Source: Acidobacteriota bacterium (lineage in GTDB: Bacteria; Acidobacteriota; Vicinamibacteria; Vicinamibacterales; JAKQTR01). Taken from it: a DNA stretch of 64,000 nt. The notes beneath the pieces are model-generated. The model made no database searches. It had not been told where the DNA came from and saw nothing but the letters and a program-made list of their open reading frames with translations. The stretch covers positions 313,524-377,523 of the forward strand of contig JAPKZO010000040.1 in NCBI GenBank assembly GCA_026393755.1. The letters are read 5' to 3'. Shown one piece after another: positions 61,363 to 64,000 of the stretch. The stretch's first letter is position 1; every line of letters begins with the position of its first letter. The position numbers were made by a program, and so were the translations under genes.

Positions 61363-61386
61363 GTAGGGGCACGGCATGCCGTGCCC
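61363..61386. repeat. GTAGGGGC-type palindromic repeat, identical to the copy at 54468
   Basis: This is gtag followed by the perfect 20-base palindrome at 61367-61386. It is the exact reverse complement of the copy at 54468-54491, 6.9 kb away. It lies in the 118-base gap between rluD and the Nudix gene, which otherwise shows nothing distinctive. Confidence 0.7.
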
Positions 61387-61429
61387 GAACGAGATTTCGA
61401 ATCCCGAACCCCGATAAGGCACACGTCTC

Positions 61430-61966
61430 ATGAACGAACCACAAGGAACGCGCCTGTCACAAACGACCGCGTTCGAGGGGCGTGTCTTCACCGTGACCGC
61501 CGATCGCGTCACGCTTCCCAACGGCCGCACGGTCACCCTGGAGATCGTGCGCCATCCGGGATCGGTCGTCCTGCTGCCGCTGGTCGATAGCACCCACATC
61601 GTCCTGATCCGACAGTACCGCTACGCGCTCGATCGGTGGATCTGGGAACTGCCCGCGGGTGGCGTTGAGCCCGGCGAGGATCCCGCCGCCGCAGCCGCCC
61701 GCGAGTGCGAAGAAGAAATCGGACTGGTGCCCGCGACTGTCGAGTTCGCCGGTTCGTGGTATCCGACGCCGGGCATTTGCACCGAACAGATGAGCTTCTA
61801 CCGCCTCACCGGGCTTCATGCCCCGAGTCCGGACGGACCCGCCGCAGAGAAGGACGAGGACGAGGACATTCGCGCGCAGACCTTTTCGCTGGACGAGGCG
61901 CGCGAATTGGTCCGCCGGGGTGACGTGGTTGATTTGAAGACCGCGTGGGGATTGACGTTGGCCTGA
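61430..61966 (+). CDS. Nudix hydrolase, ADP-ribose pyrophosphatase-like
   Basis: This 178-residue hydrolase has a complete Nudix box: GGVEPGEDPAAAA (about residues 78-90) leads into ARECEEEIGL (about 91-100), satisfying G-x5-E-x7-R-E-U-x-E-E-x-G-U. The preceding IRQYRYALDRWIWELPAGG is the NudF/ADP-ribose pyrophosphatase type, and SPDGPAAEKDEDEDI follows. It hydrolyses nucleoside diphosphate sugars in related proteins. It stands between rluD and the radical SAM gene with no tight coupling. Confidence 0.92.
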   Translation: MNEPQGTRLSQTTAFEGRVFTVTADRVTLPNGRTVTLEIVRHPGSVVLLPLVDSTHIVLIRQYRYALDRWIWELPAGGVEPGEDPAAAAARECEEEIGLVPATVEFAGSWYPTPGICTEQMSFYRLTGLHAPSPDGPAAEKDEDEDIRAQTFSLDEARELVRRGDVVDLKTAWGLTLA

Positions 61967-62140
61967 ACGCGCAGCCCGCAATACCGAACGATCGTTCGCG
62001 GCCCCGCGCTTGGGCGATGCGCTGCTGCCGCTCGAATGGGCGTATGATAATGAGTTGATCCTCCCATTTCAAAGCGAAGTGGAGAGTGCCCCAGTCCGCT
62101 TCCCGCCAGAAGGTCGGACTTCAGGAAAGGTCTTGTGTTC

Positions 62141-63859
62141 ATGCCTCATCAGAAAGATGCCAGTGCAACCGTTTCCGAGATAACGCCGAACTCCAGAAAG
62201 ACCCCGGGCCCAACGCCGCAACATCCCAAAGGCACGCAGGCGCGCATTCTTCTGTCTTCCGTGTTCGGGCCATACGCCCAGGACGATGAGTTCGGGAGCC
62301 GAGCGATCAATCCGATGGAGCTCTACCACAACCAGGTCACGCGTGAGCAGGGCCCGTTCTCTCTTCGCCTGTTCCACCGTTCCTGGGGCATCATCTTCAT
62401 CCAGCACAACATCTCGGCGCCATGCGCCGTGCTCGACTTCCCCACCCGCGAACGGTTCGTCGAGGAGCTGAAGGCCCACGAGTACGACATCGTCGGCCTG
62501 TCGGGCATTATCGTGAATGTCGGCAAGATCCGCGAGATGTGCCGGCTCGTCCGCGAACATTCCCCGAAATCGACGATCGTCGTGGGCGGCCACGTCACCG
62601 CCATCCCCGGCATCCAGCACATGATTGATGCCGACCATATCGTCAAGGGCGAGGGCGTGTCGTGGTTCCGGTCCTTCCTCGGCGAGGATCCGACCGCCCC
62701 GGTGAACCATCCCGTGATTCCATCGTCCTTCGGATTCAGCATCATGGGCCTCCGGGGACCACAGGGGGGCGGAAGCCCGGCGGCGACAATTATTCCGTCG
62801 GTTGGCTGCCCGATGGGCTGCAACTTCTGCACGACGTCGGCGTTCTTTGGCGGCAAGGGCAAGGTGACGAACTTCTTCGAGAAGGGCTCGGAGATCTTCC
62901 ATGCGATGTGCGACGCCGAATCACGCCTGGGCGTCAAGTCGTTCTTCGTCATGGACGAGAACTTCCTGCTCTACAAAGAGCGCGCCATGGAACTGCTCGA
63001 ACAGATGAAAGAGAAGGGCAAGGCCTGGTCGCTCTACGTGTTCTCGTCGGCGAACGCGATCTCCAAGTACAAGATGCGGGAACTGGTTGAACTCGGGGTC
63101 GCCTGGATCTGGATGGGCCTCGAGGCGCAGCAGAGCGGATACAGCAAGCTTCAGGGCGCCGACACCATCAAGTTGACCAAGGAGCTTCAAGCGCATGGCA
63201 TCGGCGTGCTCGGATCGACGATTGTCGGCCTTGAACACCATACGCCCGAGAACATCCAGGCCGAGATTGAGCATGCCGTCGCGCACGACACCGACTTCCA
63301 TCAGTTCATGCTCTACACCCCGGTGCCCGGGACGCCGCTGTACGAGGAAATGGCCAGCCAGGGACGGTTGATCGATGTGAATCTGGCCGACATCCACGGG
63401 CAGGATCGCTTCAATTTCGAGCATGCCGCCATGCCGCGCGAGAGCTCGAAGCGATGGCTCGACTGGGCCTTCCGGCGCGACTACGAGAAAAACGGCCCGA
63501 GCGTGTACCGTCTGGCCAAGACGATGATGGAGGGCTGGAAGCGCTATCACGACGATCCCGATCCGCGCGTGCGGCAGCGATACAAGCGCAGCGGGCGGGA
63601 CCTGCGGCAATCGTACGGCGCCGCGCTGTATGCGATGGAGAAGTACCTGCGGGGAACCAACATCGAAGTGAGCCAGAAGATCCGCGCCCTTCGCAGGGAC
63701 ATGGAAGGGCAACTGGGCGGGTTGACGCGCTGGATCGACCGCGTGGCGGGCCCGGTGCTGTTGTGGACGTCGCGGCGCGACGCGCGCAAGTACCCGCGCG
63801 GGAAGCAGATCGAGCCGATGACGTTTCTCGAGCGCCGGAACTGGCCGGAGCCAGCCTAG
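62141..63859 (+). CDS. Radical SAM protein with N-terminal B12-binding-like domain
   Basis: This 572-residue iron-sulfur enzyme has an N-terminal domain of the cobalamin-binding fold at about residues 30-185 (YDIVGLSGIIVNVGKIREM; IVVGGHVTAIPG). The base-off histidine motif D-x-H-x-x-G is absent, so cobalamin may not be bound. The radical SAM domain follows, with CPMGCNFC binding the 4Fe-4S cluster near 225 and the TIM-barrel segment LGVAWIWMGLEAQQSGYSKLQG near 325. The C-terminal ~150 residues are helical and Arg-rich. The ATG at 62141 lies ten bases after AGGAAAGG; GTG at 62135 is an alternative. The reaction is unknown. Confidence 0.87.
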   Translation: MPHQKDASATVSEITPNSRKTPGPTPQHPKGTQARILLSSVFGPYAQDDEFGSRAINPMELYHNQVTREQGPFSLRLFHRSWGIIFIQHNISAPCAVLDFPTRERFVEELKAHEYDIVGLSGIIVNVGKIREMCRLVREHSPKSTIVVGGHVTAIPGIQHMIDADHIVKGEGVSWFRSFLGEDPTAPVNHPVIPSSFGFSIMGLRGPQGGGSPAATIIPSVGCPMGCNFCTTSAFFGGKGKVTNFFEKGSEIFHAMCDAESRLGVKSFFVMDENFLLYKERAMELLEQMKEKGKAWSLYVFSSANAISKYKMRELVELGVAWIWMGLEAQQSGYSKLQGADTIKLTKELQAHGIGVLGSTIVGLEHHTPENIQAEIEHAVAHDTDFHQFMLYTPVPGTPLYEEMASQGRLIDVNLADIHGQDRFNFEHAAMPRESSKRWLDWAFRRDYEKNGPSVYRLAKTMMEGWKRYHDDPDPRVRQRYKRSGRDLRQSYGAALYAMEKYLRGTNIEVSQKIRALRRDMEGQLGGLTRWIDRVAGPVLLWTSRRDARKYPRGKQIEPMTFLERRNWPEPA

Positions 63860-63948
63860 CCTGAAGTTCCATTGGTGAGTGCGCCTGATCTCCTGTCCGG
63901 TGAAGCAGATACGTGCTGCGCCGGGGATGCGATTCTGTCTACACGCCG

Positions 63949-64000
63949 TTACGCAATCGCTTTGAGCAGGTCGAGTGCACGCCGTTGGGCCTCGGTCGCG
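63949..64000 (-). CDS. C-terminal end of a gene running off the window (16 residues seen)
   Basis: On the minus strand the last 17 codons read an amphipathic, Ala/Leu-rich helix (ATEAQRRALDLLKAIA) ending in TAA at 63949-63951. Codon use is that of a real gene, but too little is visible to name it. It would be convergent with the radical SAM gene, 89 bases away. Confidence 0.35.
   Translation of the reverse strand, partial: ATEAQRRALDLLKAIA

Overview
The window is 64 kb of GC-rich, densely coded bacterial chromosome from a diderm: it has a fused patatin/outer-membrane-barrel protein, lipoprotein-processing genes and many sensor proteins. Gene content (DUF1343/NamZ, class I fumarase, TPR-CheR chemosensory genes, CHASE2 cyclase, POT-like and SSS transporters, class I SAM enzymes) would fit Acidobacteriota, perhaps Vicinamibacteria. 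That is an inference from gene content and style; no rRNA gene is present to settle it. Codon use is similar throughout, but the restriction-modification locus (about 39.8-42 kb) looks less GC-rich by eye.

Layout. 0-5.9 kb (minus strand): an operon of CHASE2-class III nucleotide cyclase, M48 metalloprotease and an MscS-like channel with a cyclic-nucleotide-binding domain (cut by the window edge), then aroH-type chorismate mutase and prephenate dehydrogenase. 6-12.7 kb: a GcvT-family protein, a CaCA-type cation exchanger, an SSS symporter, a zinc-type URO-D/methyltransferase homologue and a CDF cation transporter. 12.8-15.2 kb: an SPFH protein with a C-terminal helix-turn-helix, paired with a membrane zinc-ribbon protein. 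15.2-25.8 kb (minus): one tightly overlapped chemosensory operon, CheW - CheR(TPR) - CheW - MCP - CheA(REC) - CheB - hybrid histidine kinase. It matches the Wsp gene set except that the diguanylate cyclase WspR is replaced by a REC-PAS-PAS-HK-REC kinase. A NarL-type two-component pair lies upstream (25.9-28.8 kb), followed by tRNA-Asp and tRNA-Val.

29.2-36.3 kb: DUF3592 membrane protein, PlpD-like patatin autotransporter (type Vd), NamZ exo-muramidase, POT-like transporter, DUF362 protein. 36.4-45 kb: a complete type I restriction-modification locus (hsdM, DUF1016/PDDEXK nuclease, a small uncertain ORF, hsdS, hsdR). 45-50.4 kb: oxidoreductase, MFS transporter, class I fumarase, an exported methyltransferase, BioY. 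50.4-54.5 kb (plus): thiD, moaE, moaD, prfA, prmC, HIT protein. 54.5-56.1 kb (minus): HAD phosphatase and GNAT acetyltransferase. 56.2-63.9 kb (plus): ileS-lspA-lgt-rluD, Nudix hydrolase, and a B12-binding-type radical SAM protein.

Between the genes the window carries several small palindromic repeats. A GTAGGGGC-type family occurs at four sites, two of them identical 24-mers. A GGGGTCGGAC-type element occurs as an inverted pair and as a single half. Repeat-like hairpin sequence also sits inside the prmC reading frame. Several genes have a TANNNT box only 5-9 bases from the start codon, which suggests leaderless transcription. The strongest candidates for a less-described system are the Wsp-like array with a histidine-kinase output and the cyclase/protease/cNMP-gated-channel operon.
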